A stretch of DNA of 6,872 nucleotides from Flavobacterium sp. (GCA_003449615.1 DMHA01000027.1:1-6872), one strand, 5' to 3'; positions 1 to 6,351 are shown, numbered from the stretch's first letter. Numbers and translations: made by a program. Notes: generated by a model not told the origin, from the letters alone.

Positions 1-523
1 TAGTTAAATCATATTGGACTCCAAACTCTTTTTTAATTCTTTCAAACCTATTTATCTCTTCAAAATATTGCATAATGCTTGATTCTCTTTGATTGAAATT
101 GGCAATTATTCCTTTCAAACTTAATTCATTTTGTGAATCATAGTCATCTAGTACCATAGTTTTGTTTTCTATTGCTTGTAAGGTTTTTTCGTTCATTCTC
201 AAAAGACCATCTCTTAAAACGGTATTCCCTTTAAAACCTCTGTCATGGTGATCTATATTTGAATTTATGATTTTTAACTTCTCTACAATTCTTTTTGCGG
301 TTACCTCTGATCTAGTGTCAAGAAATGACTCAACTATTGTTATCGAATAATCCATTATTGCTTTTTTTAGATACATGTCATTTTTTCCAAAGTCTTCAAT
401 ATAAGCTTTAGCACTTCTATACTCCTGAGAATTAATCCTTGAAGGTGTTAAAAAGCCTAAAAGAAGTAACGAGAATAAAATTGTTTTTTTTATTTTGAAT
501 ATATTGTCTGAAACATTTTTCAT
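1..523 (-). CDS. Secreted helical protein of unknown function, 3' end outside window
   Basis: Reading the minus strand from the ATG at 521-523 gives 174 codons with no stop before the window edge, so the C-terminus is missing. Residues 1-13 are lysine-rich (MKNVSDNIFKIKK), residues 14-25 are a hydrophobic core (TILFSLLLLGFL), and a likely signal-peptidase I site lies near S32-Q33. No lipobox cysteine is present, so the product is probably periplasmic or surface-exposed rather than a lipoprotein. The mature part is charged and looks almost wholly alpha-helical, with a segment GFKGNTVLRDGLL near residues 96-108 and KKEFGVQYDL at the visible end. This pattern (helices, a central F-K-G-[DN]-x-x-x-[RK]-D stretch, then a late 'EF..QY' helix) resembles small secreted Bacteroidota/Leptospira proteins of the LIC11966 type as I remember them; that is a weak resemblance, not an assignment. 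No other in-frame ATG lies nearby upstream. It is transcribed away from the oxidoreductase. Confidence 0.72.
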   Translation of the reverse strand, partial: MKNVSDNIFKIKKTILFSLLLLGFLTPSRINSQEYRSAKAYIEDFGKNDMYLKKAIMDYSITIVESFLDTRSEVTAKRIVEKLKIINSNIDHHDRGFKGNTVLRDGLLRMNEKTLQAIENKTMVLDDYDSQNELSLKGIIANFNQRESSIMQYFEEINRFERIKKEFGVQYDLT

Positions 524-572
524 TTTTGGAGTAGTTGTAATTTTATAAATTTTATATAGAATCTCTTTTAAT

Positions 573-595
573 TTTTATAATCGTACGATATAAAA
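573..595. repeat. Near-perfect dyad, possible operator
   Basis: The core ATCGTACGAT at 580-589 is a perfect 10-base palindrome. If one A (579) is bulged, pairing continues through TTTTAT on the left (573-578) and ATAAAA on the right (590-595), giving 11 base pairs per arm and no loop. A loop-free dyad suits a protein-binding site on DNA better than an RNA hairpin. It lies 50-72 bases upstream of the secreted-protein start codon. No regulator can be named from the sequence. Confidence 0.4.
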
Positions 596-676
596 CACAA
601 TTTCATCAATTTTTCAGGAATAATTATTAAAGCCTCAAAAATATTAAAATTTTATTTGCAAAGGGGAATTTATCAA

Positions 677-684
677 CAAACATA
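677..684 (-). promoter_or_regulatory. Possible -7 element for the secreted-protein gene
   Basis: On the minus strand this reads TATGTTTG, which fits the Bacteroidota -7 consensus TAnnTTTG. The nearest upstream TTG (CAA on the plus strand at 710-712) is 25 bases away, slightly beyond the usual 17-23. It would give a 5' leader of about 150 bases containing the dyad at 573-595. One octamer match in A+T-rich DNA is weak evidence. Confidence 0.22.
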
Positions 685-744
685 TCAGTTAAAGTGTGGT
701 CTTATTTTACAATTAATAATGTTACCAAATTTAATTCCTTTTTT

Positions 745-752
745 TATATTTG
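745..752 (+). promoter_or_regulatory. Possible -7 element for the oxidoreductase gene
   Basis: The octamer TATATTTG fits TAnnTTTG and ends 18 bases before the ATG at 771, which would give a leader of roughly a dozen bases. No clear TTG lies 17-23 bases upstream, so the -33 half is missing or poor. If this element is real, a TTG start at 750 cannot be used, because it would lie inside the promoter. Confidence 0.33.
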
Positions 753-770
753 TGCCAAACAAAAACTTTG

Positions 771-2891
771 ATGTATCAAATCATTCAATCCTTCAAAACA
801 GGCGAAACTATCCTTGAAACCATTCCTGCTCCTGAAGTAAAAAAGGGACAAGTATTAATTCAAACTTCCAGAAGTTTAGTGTCATTAGGAACAGAGCGAA
901 TGTTAGTAGAGTTTGGTAAATCCAATCTAATTTCAAAAGCACGTCAACAGCCCGATAAAGTAAAACAAGTTTTAGACAAAATTAAAACAGAAGGTTTAAT
1001 GCCCACTTTGGAAGCTGTTTTCAATAAGTTAGAACAACCTTTGCCATTAGGGTATTGCAATGTTGGCAAAGTAATAGCAGTAGGAGAGGGAGTTTCAGAG
1101 TTTAATGTAGGCGACAGAGTTGCCTCAAACGGATCTCATGCTGAGGTAGTTTGTATTCCAAAAAATTTAGTAGCTCTCATTCCTGATAATATTTCAGATG
1201 AAGAAGCTGCTTTTACCGTAATTGGTTCTATTGGGTTGCAAGGCATTCGATTGTTGAACCCTACTTTTGGCGAAACAGTGGTAGTTATTGGTATGGGATT
1301 AATAGGTTTGATGACCGCTCAAATGCTCAAGGCAAATGGTTGTCAGGTGATTGGAGTTGATTTAGACCAAAATAAATTAGACTTAGCTCAAAAAGCTGGT
1401 ATTATTCCGTTTAATCCAAATAGCGATGGCGATGTAGTAAAATTTGTTGAAAATTATACTCATAATATTGGTTGTGATGGCGTAATAATTACCGCTTCGG
1501 CAAAAACAAATGAAATCATAAGTCAAGCCGCACGAATGAGCCGAAAAAGAGGAAGAATCATTCTTGTTGGTGTAGTAGGTTTAAACATCAGTAGAGCCGA
1601 ATTTTACGAAAAAGAACTCTCTTTTCAGGTTTCTTGTTCTTATGGACCAGGTCGTTATGATGAAATCTACGAACAAAAAGGGCAAGACTACCCGCTTTCT
1701 TATGTGAGATGGACTGAAAAACGCAACTTTGAAGCTATTTTACAAGCTATTGCTTCAGGAAGTTTGCAAGTAAAGGAAATGATTACCGAAGTAGTTGATT
1801 TGCAAGATTATCAAAAAATTTATGGGAATATCGGGAGTTCAAAAAGTATTGCTTCGATTTTAAAATATAATGAAACACAACAAATTTTTGAAACAAAAGT
1901 AAGCATTAACCCCTATATAAAAGCTTCAGGAAAAGCAAATATAGGAATTATTGGAGCAGGAAATTTTACCAAAATGACCATGCTTCCTATTCTCAAAAAA
2001 ACTTCTGCCAATTTATATTCTATTGCTAGTGCAGGCGGCGTTACAGGAACCGCTTTAGCCAAAAAATACAACTTCAATTTTTCGACAACTGATTATAATT
2101 CGATTCTAAATGATTCGAATGTTGATTTAGTTTTAGTAACCACCCGCCATAACAATCATGCTGATTTAGTGGTTGAGGGCTTAAAAAACAATAAAAATGT
2201 TTTTGTAGAAAAGCCATTAGCCATCACTCCGGAGCAACTTATTACTATTGAAAATGCTTATAAAGACAACGGATATATAAACGCTATTCATGTAGGGTTT
2301 AACCGAAGATTTTCGCCTCATGCACAAAAGCTAAAAACAGTTTTAGGAACAGCACCAATGAATATTATTGCAACTATGAATGCAGGAAACATTCCTTCAA
2401 ATGTTTGGGTTCATGATAGGCAAGTAGGAGGCGGACGAATCATTGGCGAAGCCTGTCATTTTATAGATTTAATTACTTTTTTAACAGGAAGTAAAGTAAA
2501 AGCAGTTTGTATGAATGCAATGGGAATCAATCCGCAGGGAAATACGGATAATGCTACTATTCTTCTTCAATATGAAAATGGTTCAACAGGGGTAATTAAT
2601 TATTTTGCAAATGGTTCAAAATCTTATGAGAAAGAGCGAATTGAAGTATATTCGCAAGAGCGAACAGCTATTATTACTAATTTTAGAAAGCTCGAAACTT
2701 TTGGATTTAAAAACCTAAAATCTTTCAAAACTGCTTTAGATAAAGGACATAAAACCCAATTTGAAAAATTAGTTGAAACTACAACTAACGGGGGAAATCC
2801 TTTAATTCCTTTTGAAGAAATTGTAAATACAACAAAAGCAAGTTTTGCTGCAATTGAAAGTCTAAAGCAAAGTTCTTGGATTTATATTTAA
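771..2891 (+). CDS. Two-domain oxidoreductase: MDR (alcohol dehydrogenase-like) fused to Gfo/Idh/MocA
   Basis: I start the 706-residue protein at the ATG at 771 (MYQIIQSFKTG); the frame is open to a TTG at 750, but that adds only MCQTKTL and overlaps a promoter candidate. Residues 1 to about 365 are a medium-chain dehydrogenase/reductase unit: a GroES-like part with VGDRVA (113-118), then a Rossmann fold with VVIGMGLIG at 171-179 and an acidic D197 ending the second strand, which suggests NAD(H). The zinc-enzyme GHE motif is absent (LGYCNVGKV at 93-101), and so is the four-cysteine structural zinc loop, so this half is probably zinc-independent. Residues about 388-706 are a Gfo/Idh/MocA unit: IGIIGAGNF (391-399), the hallmark EKP at 480-482, and GEACHFIDL (559-567) with the expected catalytic histidine H563. 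Such fusions are usually encoded in exopolysaccharide or O-antigen clusters and are inferred to act on nucleotide-linked or polymeric sugars; the substrate is unknown. No glycan genes are visible here. The permease follows after 26 bases. Confidence 0.93.
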   Translation: MYQIIQSFKTGETILETIPAPEVKKGQVLIQTSRSLVSLGTERMLVEFGKSNLISKARQQPDKVKQVLDKIKTEGLMPTLEAVFNKLEQPLPLGYCNVGKVIAVGEGVSEFNVGDRVASNGSHAEVVCIPKNLVALIPDNISDEEAAFTVIGSIGLQGIRLLNPTFGETVVVIGMGLIGLMTAQMLKANGCQVIGVDLDQNKLDLAQKAGIIPFNPNSDGDVVKFVENYTHNIGCDGVIITASAKTNEIISQAARMSRKRGRIILVGVVGLNISRAEFYEKELSFQVSCSYGPGRYDEIYEQKGQDYPLSYVRWTEKRNFEAILQAIASGSLQVKEMITEVVDLQDYQKIYGNIGSSKSIASILKYNETQQIFETKVSINPYIKASGKANIGIIGAGNFTKMTMLPILKKTSANLYSIASAGGVTGTALAKKYNFNFSTTDYNSILNDSNVDLVLVTTRHNNHADLVVEGLKNNKNVFVEKPLAITPEQLITIENAYKDNGYINAIHVGFNRRFSPHAQKLKTVLGTAPMNIIATMNAGNIPSNVWVHDRQVGGGRIIGEACHFIDLITFLTGSKVKAVCMNAMGINPQGNTDNATILLQYENGSTGVINYFANGSKSYEKERIEVYSQERTAIITNFRKLETFGFKNLKSFKTALDKGHKTQFEKLVETTTNGGNPLIPFEEIVNTTKASFAAIESLKQSSWIYI

Positions 2892-2916
2892 ATCACTTCT
2901 AAAACAAAAAAATAAT

Positions 2917-4323
2917 ATGCAAGACCCTAAAGAAGAACATTTCAAAAGAGAACTCGGATTATTAGATGGAACGATGCTCGTTGTGGGCTCGATGATTGGT
3001 TCGGGAATATTTATTGTAAGCTCGGATATGGTGCGTCAATTAGGTTCTGCCGGCTGGCTCATTGCGATGTGGGTGCTTACGGGATTTATCACCGTGATTG
3101 CCGCTGTGAGTTATGGCGAGTTGAGTTCGATGTTTCCCAAAGCGGGCGGACAATATGTCTATATCAAGGAAGCTTACGGAAAACTGATTGGATTTTTGTA
3201 TGGTTGGAGCTTTTTTGCTGTAATACAAACTGGAACCATTGCTGCCGTGGGCGTGGCTTTTTCTAAATTTGCCGCTTATATTTATCCAGCAGTAAGTGAA
3301 AAAAATATTTTATTTGAATTGGGAGATTTCAAATTGCACGCTGCTCAAATTGTTTCGATAATTACCATTATTTTATTGAGTTATATCAATAGTCGTGGCG
3401 TGAAAAACAGCAAGATTTTACAAACGGTTTTGACGGTTATCAAAGTGGCTTCAATTTTTGGGTTGATTATTTTCGGATTTGTGTCTGCCAAAGCCGAAGT
3501 TTGGGATGCCAATTGGGCAAATGCTTGGACTTCACAATCTATGAATGTCGAAACAGGATCTTGGCTTCCCATTAGTGGTGTGGCTTTGGTTTCGGCAATG
3601 TCGGCGGCGTTGGTGGGTTCATTGTTTTCGAGTGTGGCTTGGGAAGGGGTAACTTTTATTGCTGGCGAAATTAAGAATCCAAAACGAAACGTGGGTCTGA
3701 GTTTGTTTCTAGGCACTTTGATTGTAAGTTGTATTTATATTTTGGCCAACGTGATGTATTTGGCGGTAGTTCCTTTGCAAGACATTGCTACTGCTGAATC
3801 CGATAGAGTGGCTGTGGTGGCTTCGCAAAATATTTTTGGGAATATTGGAACACTAATTATCGCTTTGATGATAATGATTTCGACTTTTGCCTGCAATAAC
3901 GGATTGATTATGGCGGGTGCAAGAGTTTATTATACTATGGCACAAGACGGTTTGTTTTTCAAAAAAGCCTCCCATTTGAATAAAGCGAGCGTACCAGCTT
4001 GGGCATTGTGGGTACAATGTTTTTGGGCTTCAGCTTTGTGTTTGACTGGGAAATATGGAGATTTATTGGACTTTGTTGTGATTATAGTTTTAGTGTTCTA
4101 CATCTTGACTATTTACGGAATTTTCATTCTCCGCAAGAAAATGCCTGATGCAGAACGACCTTATAAAGCTTTTGGCTATCCGTTTTTGCCAGCACTTTAC
4201 ATTGTTATTGCCAGCGCTATTGGAATTGCTTTGTTATACACAAAACCATACACTTGCGGTTGGGGCGTTTTTATAATGTTGATAGGAATTCCTATTTATT
4301 ATTTGACAAAACTGAAGGAGTAG
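2917..4323 (+). CDS. APC-superfamily amino acid permease, SLC7/LAT-like
   Basis: The 468-residue inner-membrane protein has the usual length and about 12 hydrophobic segments of the amino acid-polyamine-organocation superfamily. TM1 carries the unwound substrate-binding motif GSMIGSGIF at 24-32; the cytoplasmic loop has GEIKNPKRN (250-258); ARVYYTMAQDGLFF (335-348) and the late loop PDAERPYKAFGYPFLP (410-425) are typical of the LAT/SLC7 branch, which includes exchangers and proton symporters such as SteT. The substrate cannot be read from sequence. The start ATG follows an A-rich leader with no Shine-Dalgarno motif. The gene lies 26 bases after the oxidoreductase with no terminator between, so the two are probably co-transcribed. 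It converges on ald, which makes alanine or another small neutral amino acid a reasonable but untested guess. The TAG stop is also the start of a heptanucleotide repeat array. Its G+C content is visibly higher than that of the oxidoreductase. Confidence 0.94.
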   Translation: MQDPKEEHFKRELGLLDGTMLVVGSMIGSGIFIVSSDMVRQLGSAGWLIAMWVLTGFITVIAAVSYGELSSMFPKAGGQYVYIKEAYGKLIGFLYGWSFFAVIQTGTIAAVGVAFSKFAAYIYPAVSEKNILFELGDFKLHAAQIVSIITIILLSYINSRGVKNSKILQTVLTVIKVASIFGLIIFGFVSAKAEVWDANWANAWTSQSMNVETGSWLPISGVALVSAMSAALVGSLFSSVAWEGVTFIAGEIKNPKRNVGLSLFLGTLIVSCIYILANVMYLAVVPLQDIATAESDRVAVVASQNIFGNIGTLIIALMIMISTFACNNGLIMAGARVYYTMAQDGLFFKKASHLNKASVPAWALWVQCFWASALCLTGKYGDLLDFVVIIVLVFYILTIYGIFILRKKMPDAERPYKAFGYPFLPALYIVIASAIGIALLYTKPYTCGWGVFIMLIGIPIYYLTKLKE

Positions 4324-4370
4324 ATTTCAGGTTGCAGATTTTAGATTGCAGATTTCAGATTTCAGGAATT
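4322..4370. repeat. Tandem heptanucleotide array, consensus AGATTTC
   Basis: Seven 7-base units run without a gap: AGATTTC, AGGTTGC, AGATTTT, AGATTGC, AGATTTC, AGATTTC and a decayed AGGAATT. The first unit begins at the second base of the permease TAG stop codon. Three units are identical and the next three differ from the consensus at one or two positions. Heptanucleotide tandem repeats of this general kind are known in cyanobacteria (STRR sequences), and similar tracts occur between flavobacterial genes as far as I recall. The function is unknown. Confidence 0.8.
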
Positions 4371-4419
4371 ACTGCTTTTTTCTAAATTTTGCATCACTGA
4401 TTTTCAAAGATAAGTTTAA

Positions 4420-4456
4420 ATCCGTGAAAATCCATTTCATCAGTGTCATCTGTGTT
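4420..4456. repeat. Degenerate tandem 9-base repeat, consensus near ATCNGTGTC
   Basis: Four units begin with ATC at 4420, 4430, 4439 and 4448: ATCCGTGAAA, ATCCATTTC, ATCAGTGTC and ATCTGTGTT. The spacing is 10, 9 and 9 bases. The divergence suggests an old array. Sequences of the 'ATCCGTG/ATCTGTG' type are, from memory, common intergenic repeats in Flavobacteriaceae. No coding potential was seen. Confidence 0.55.
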
Positions 4457-4464
4457 CCAATTAA

Positions 4465-4510
4465 CAATAAAAAATCCGTCTCGCTATAAAAACTTGACGG
4501 ATTTTAATTT
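4465..4510. terminator. Bidirectional hairpin terminator between permease and ald
   Basis: AAAATCCGTC (4471-4480) and GACGGATTTT (4496-4505) form a perfect 10-base-pair stem with a 15-base loop. Read on the minus strand, the GACGGA arm runs directly into six Ts, which suits termination of ald, whose stop codon lies about 65 bases upstream in that direction. Read on the plus strand, the stem ends in TTTT followed by AATTTTT, which would also serve the permease transcript. Confidence 0.75.
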
Positions 4511-4521
4511 TTAAAGGATCA

Positions 4522-4570
4522 AGTCCTAATACTTTAGTCTTAATACTTAATGCTTTAGTTTTAATACTTT
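4522..4570. repeat. Tandem 14-base repeat abutting the ald stop codon
   Basis: On the plus strand, units AGTCCTAATACTTT (4522-4535), AGTCTTAATACTT (4536-4548), a half unit AATGCTTT (4549-4556) and AGTTTTAATACTTT (4557-4570) follow each other without gaps. The last base of the array is the first plus-strand base of the ald stop codon (4570-4572). The period is twice that of the heptamer array at the permease stop, though the sequence is unrelated. It lies between ald and its terminator, so it would be transcribed as part of the ald 3' untranslated region. Confidence 0.72.
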
Positions 4571-5682
4571 TACAAAACACTTTCCACTTCATTAAACGGC
4601 AAGTTCCAAGCATCGGCAACGCCTTTGTACAGAATTTTTCCGTTGGCAACGTTGAGTCCTTTTTTCAATTCTTCGTTTTCGGCACAAGCTTTTTTCCATC
4701 CTTTGTTGGCCAATTGCAAAGCATAAGGCAAAGTAGCATTGGTCAACGCCAAAGTAGAGGTGTAAGGAACAGCACCTGGCATATTCGCTACACAATAATG
4801 AACAATATCATCAATAATATAAGTTGGATTTTCGTGAGTTGTTGGCGTACAGGTTTCGATGCAACCCCCTTGATCAACGGCAACGTCAACTACTACAGTT
4901 CCTGGGTGCATCAATTTTAGCATATCGCGAGTGATCAAATGAGGGGCTTTGGCTCCGGGAATCAAAACGGCACCCACAATCAAATCGGCTTCGGCAATGG
5001 CTTCACGAATGTTATAATGGTTTGACATTACTGTTATTACATTGGCTGGCATAATATCGGACAAATGACGCAAACGAGGCAAACTTACATCCATAATCAC
5101 CACTCTAGCTCCAAATCCTGCAGCCATTTTTGCAGCTTGCGTACCAACGATTCCACCTCCTAGAATTAAAACTTTTGCAGGCGGAACTCCAGGAACTCCT
5201 CCAAGAAGAATTCCTTTTCCTTTCATAGGTTTTTCAAGATATTTTGCACCTTCTTGAATCGCCATTCGACCAGCCACTTCAGACATTGGCACCAATAACG
5301 GCAAACTTCGGTCTGCTTTTTCTACTGTTTCATAAGCCAAACAAACGGCTTGTCTTTCTATCATTGCGTGAGTTAATGGTTCGCTTGATGCAAAGTGGAA
5401 ATAAGTAAACAGCAATTGGTCTTTTTTAATTAACGGATATTCAGAGGCAATGGGTTCTTTTACTTTGATAATCATTTCGGCAATTTCATAAACGGCTTCT
5501 ATTGTTGGCAATAGTTTTGCTCCGGCTTCTTGATATTCTTCATTACTAAAACCACTATTTTCTCCAGCTCCTTGTTGAACATAAACAATATGTCCTTGTT
5601 TTTTGAATTCAGCAACACCAGCAGGTGTAATGGCAACACGATTTTCGTTGTTCTTGATTTCTTTTGGGATTCCAATTATCAT
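4570..5682 (-). CDS. ald: Alanine dehydrogenase
   Basis: The 370-residue product has the exact usual length of L-alanine dehydrogenase (EC 1.4.1.1), a cytoplasmic, typically hexameric enzyme that reversibly converts L-alanine, NAD+ and water to pyruvate, ammonia and NADH. The N-terminus MIIGIPKEIKNNENRVAITP is characteristic. Residues match those known from the Mycobacterium tuberculosis enzyme at the same numbers: substrate-binding R15 and K75 (KVKEP), catalytic H96 (TYFHFAS) and D270 (DVAVDQGG). The nucleotide-binding motif GGGIVG is at 175-180, with acidic D198 for the NAD ribose. MPGAVPYTST at 301-310 is another family signature. Nothing is truncated or missing. The ATG at 5680-5682 gives the family start; its leader lacks a Shine-Dalgarno motif. 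It is divergent from an Lrp-type regulator, which suggests alanine-responsive control, and it converges on an amino acid permease. A physiological role in alanine catabolism is more likely than synthesis, but the sequence alone does not decide this. Confidence 0.97.
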   Translation of the reverse strand: MIIGIPKEIKNNENRVAITPAGVAEFKKQGHIVYVQQGAGENSGFSNEEYQEAGAKLLPTIEAVYEIAEMIIKVKEPIASEYPLIKKDQLLFTYFHFASSEPLTHAMIERQAVCLAYETVEKADRSLPLLVPMSEVAGRMAIQEGAKYLEKPMKGKGILLGGVPGVPPAKVLILGGGIVGTQAAKMAAGFGARVVIMDVSLPRLRHLSDIMPANVITVMSNHYNIREAIAEADLIVGAVLIPGAKAPHLITRDMLKLMHPGTVVVDVAVDQGGCIETCTPTTHENPTYIIDDIVHYCVANMPGAVPYTSTLALTNATLPYALQLANKGWKKACAENEELKKGLNVANGKILYKGVADAWNLPFNEVESVL

Positions 5683-5718
5683 TTTATTAGATTTTAATAG
5701 TTATTGAATAGCGTGCCA

Positions 5719-5746
5719 CAAAATTACAGATATAGAAAATAAGCAA
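5719..5746 (-). promoter_or_regulatory. ald promoter, Bacteroidota type
   Basis: On the minus strand the -33 element TTG (plus-strand CAA at 5744-5746) is followed after 17 bases by TAATTTTG (5719-5726), an exact fit to TTG-N17-23-TAnnTTTG. The start point would fall near 5712-5714, leaving an untranslated leader of about 30 bases before the ald ATG. It is the best promoter match in the window. Confidence 0.65.
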
Positions 5747-5766
5747 GGTATATTAAAGTAAACTAA

Positions 5767-5796
5767 GTAAATATTTATTTTATTGACTATATTTAC
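5767..5796. promoter_or_regulatory. Inverted repeat, candidate Lrp-family operator
   Basis: GTAAATAT (5767-5774) and ATATTTAC (5789-5796) are perfect inverted copies separated by 14 bases, so the half-sites are 22 bases apart centre to centre, about two helical turns. The site is centred roughly 69 bases upstream of the predicted ald start point, where an activator could bind, and between ald and the divergent Lrp-type gene. Lrp/AsnC proteins commonly bind A+T-rich dyads between themselves and a divergent target. In DNA this A+T-rich, an 8-base dyad could also arise by chance. Confidence 0.42.
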
Positions 5797-5892
5797 ATTA
5801 AAATTTTCTTTATTAAGGGTTTGTAATAATACAAAAGCGAAAAATTAACTAACAAGAAAAATATAATTTACTCATTTACTCCTTTTTTGATT

Positions 5893-6351
5893 ATGATTTT
5901 AGATGAAACCGACAAAAAAATTTTGCGTCTCCTTCAAGAAGATGCACATTTGACCTTAAAAGATATTGCTAACAAAATAAATCTTTCGCTTACGCCCGTT
6001 CACGATAGAATGAAGCGTATGGAAAAAGAGGGTGTGATAGAAAAATATGTTTCGATTTTGAACAAAAAAAAATTAGGCAAAAACCTTATAATTTATTGTC
6101 AAGTTACCCTTATCAAGCAAACACATGATATTTCGGAAGGTTTTAATCAATCGATTATGAATATGCCCGAAGTTTTGGAATGTAATTTTGTTTCAGGAAA
6201 TTTCGATTATATGTTGAAAGTAGTTTTGCCCGATATGGAAAGCTATCATCATTTTCATCAGAAAAAATTATCGATTTTACCCGAAGTTTCCCTGATTAAT
6301 AGTTTTTTTATTATCTCGGAAGTGAAGAGTACTACTGTTTTGCCAATATAA
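5893..6351 (+). CDS. Lrp/AsnC-family transcriptional regulator
   Basis: I start the 152-residue protein at the ATG at 5893 (MILDETDKKILRLLQ), the usual family opening; an in-frame TTG at 5887 would add only two residues. Residues 1-50 form a winged helix-turn-helix with LTLKDIANKINLSLTPVHDRMKRM around 20-43, the second helix being the recognition helix. Residues about 62-145 form the RAM ligand-binding and oligomerisation domain, with the characteristic SGNFDYMLKV at 101-110. The length is normal for the family. These proteins assemble as dimers to octamers and respond to amino acids. The gene is divergent from ald, the same arrangement as aldR and ald in Mycobacterium, so control of ald is the leading hypothesis; a wider regulon is possible. 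I saw no clear promoter for it. It ends five bases before a hairpin terminator. Confidence 0.93.
   Translation: MILDETDKKILRLLQEDAHLTLKDIANKINLSLTPVHDRMKRMEKEGVIEKYVSILNKKKLGKNLIIYCQVTLIKQTHDISEGFNQSIMNMPEVLECNFVSGNFDYMLKVVLPDMESYHHFHQKKLSILPEVSLINSFFIISEVKSTTVLPI

Larger units (their letters stand above)
524..770. other. Divergent intergenic region, 247 bases
   Basis: This very A+T-rich stretch separates the start codons of the secreted protein (minus) and the oxidoreductase (plus), so it must hold the promoters of both. I see no open reading frame of note in it. It contains a dyad at 573-595 and two octamers that fit the Bacteroidota -7 consensus TAnnTTTG: one on the minus strand at 677-684 and one on the plus strand at 745-752. 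Neither octamer has a well-placed TTG partner at 17-23 bases. Confidence 0.7.

Noticed and set aside
750..770. TTG start for the oxidoreductase seven codons upstream of the ATG at 771
   Set aside because: The extra residues MCQTKTL have no family counterpart that I recognise, and the TTG lies inside a -7-like octamer; the ATG gives the usual N-terminus.
3040..3266. Overlapping short reading frames on both strands within the permease gene
   Set aside because: They lie inside a full-length, well-recognised gene and show no family features; they are shadows.
3381..3716. A 111-codon minus-strand frame opposite the permease
   Set aside because: Antisense to conserved transmembrane coding sequence, no start context, and no recognisable domain.
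4322..4570. Possible CRISPR array
   Set aside because: Units are 7, 9 and 14 bases and contiguous, with no spacers and no cas genes.
4461..4649. Minus-strand frame overlapping the end of ald and its terminator
   Set aside because: It overlaps ald in another frame and runs through the terminator hairpin and the 14-base repeat; no protein features.
4592..4920. Short frames on both strands inside ald
   Set aside because: Alternative-frame shadows of the alanine dehydrogenase gene.
5816..5823. AGGGTTTG as a -7 element for the Lrp-type gene
   Set aside because: It lacks the TA of TAnnTTTG and has no TTG at 17-23 bases; I left the promoter of this gene unassigned.
5887..5892. TTG start for the Lrp-type regulator
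   Set aside because: It adds two residues ahead of MILDETD, the standard family opening; the ATG at 5893 is preferred.
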